A DNA stretch of 5,255 nucleotides from an uncultured Eubacteriales bacterium (lineage in GTDB: Bacteria > Bacillota > Clostridia > Christensenellales > CAG-917): positions 1 to 5,255 of the forward strand of contig URIZ01000025.1 in the NCBI GenBank assembly GCA_900548005.1, written 5' to 3'. The notes under the pieces were generated by a model, which was given only the letters and a program-made list of their open reading frames with translations, ran no database searches and was not told the DNA's origin. The position numbers were made by a program, and so were the translations under genes. Positions 5,145 through 5,255 of this stretch are shown piece after piece; the first letter of the stretch is position 1, and every line of letters starts with the position of its first letter.

Positions 5145-5246
5145 TTATTTTGTCAAACCTTCTTGCACGGCAACCGCGCAAGCAACGCATTTTATAGAAC
5201 CAAAAAAGCATCCTTGCGGATGCTTTTGGGTTTTGGTTCTACTTTG
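5145..5246 (-). pseudogene. Detached C-terminal coding fragment, copy 2
   Basis: The minus strand encodes CVACAVAVQEGLTK ending at TAA (5147-5145). The frame stays open to a TAG at 5249-5247 but has no ATG. It runs back through the hairpin, so the upstream part is unlikely to be translated. Homology to copy 1 in the coding part ends at about 5186. An intact gene with the same C-terminus may lie right of the window. Confidence 0.5.
5202..5227 (-). terminator. Terminator-like hairpin in repeat unit 2
   Basis: AAAAGCATCC (5204-5213) pairs perfectly with GGATGCTTTT (5218-5227) around TTGC, with six T on the minus strand at 5207-5202. An outer 8-bp stem (AGAACCAA 5196-5203 with TTGGTTCT 5233-5240) extends it beyond a 5-nt bulge. 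Two stem pairs differ from unit 1, and in both pairs each partner has changed to keep pairing. Confidence 0.75.
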
Positions 5247-5255
5247 CTACGCAAA

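Larger units (their letters stand above)
5008..5255. repeat. Tandem repeat with an exact 137-bp period, running off the window
   Basis: Unit 1 is 5008-5144, and unit 2 starts at 5145 and is cut by the window end at 5255. Over the 111 bases where both can be compared I count 17 differences and no insertions or deletions. Eight of these fall in a short linker (5050-5061 against 5187-5198). In minus-strand order each unit contains a protein C-terminus with TAA stop, a region with small palindromes (for example TTTGC-TAC-GCAAA at 5106-5118), and a terminator-like hairpin. I do not recognise it as a known insertion sequence, integron attC site or CRISPR. Confidence 0.9.

Noticed and set aside
5008..5255. 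CRISPR array, integron attC sites or insertion-sequence ends
   Set aside because: The repeat unit is 137 bp and contiguous with no unique spacers. No attC-like core sites, transposase gene or target-site duplication can be seen.

Overview
The window looks like a piece of a Bacillota (probably clostridial, possibly uncultured) chromosome. The evidence is the run of near-consensus TTGACA/TATAAT promoters, purine-rich AGGAG-type ribosome binding sites close to their starts, hairpin plus T-tract terminators after almost every gene, a diderm-independent lipoprotein signal, and protein families common in that phylum. TGA serves as a stop in three genes. No rRNA, tRNA, CRISPR array or transposase is visible, so the assignment is an inference.

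Layout, left to right. Positions 1-60 hold a GC-rich palindrome at the window edge. A clear promoter (88-116) drives a stand-alone LUD-domain (LutC/YkgG-like) gene, 141-746 (+). It converges on an acyltransferase-3 membrane protein, 927-2174 (-), and the two share one bidirectional terminator (867-893). The acyltransferase promoter lies so close to its ATG that the mRNA is probably leaderless. Next comes an M3-family zinc oligoendopeptidase, 2368-4053 (-), with its own promoter and terminator. All of these genes appear to be monocistronic.

From 4140 to 4940 there is a more AT-rich module. A small secreted lipoprotein of unknown function (4180-4611, -) is divergent from a 68-residue Cro/C1-type regulator (4704-4910, +). 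The 92-bp gap between them carries two near-identical palindromes. One fills the spacer between the -35 and -10 of the lipoprotein promoter. The other overlaps the likely -10 of the regulator. This is the layout of a self-contained repressor switch, and the regulator is the obvious candidate to bind both sites.

The right end (4959-5255) has no complete gene. It carries a bidirectional terminator and then an exact 137-bp-period tandem repeat that runs off the window. Each unit, read on the minus strand, contains the last codons of a protein (VACAVAVQEGLTK-stop), a short 3' region with small palindromes, and a terminator hairpin. Between the two units every change in the peptide part is synonymous and every change in the hairpin stem is compensatory. 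This is the most unusual structure in the window. It could be the debris of a tandemly duplicated gene whose intact copy lies to the right, or a repeated regulatory/terminator cassette.
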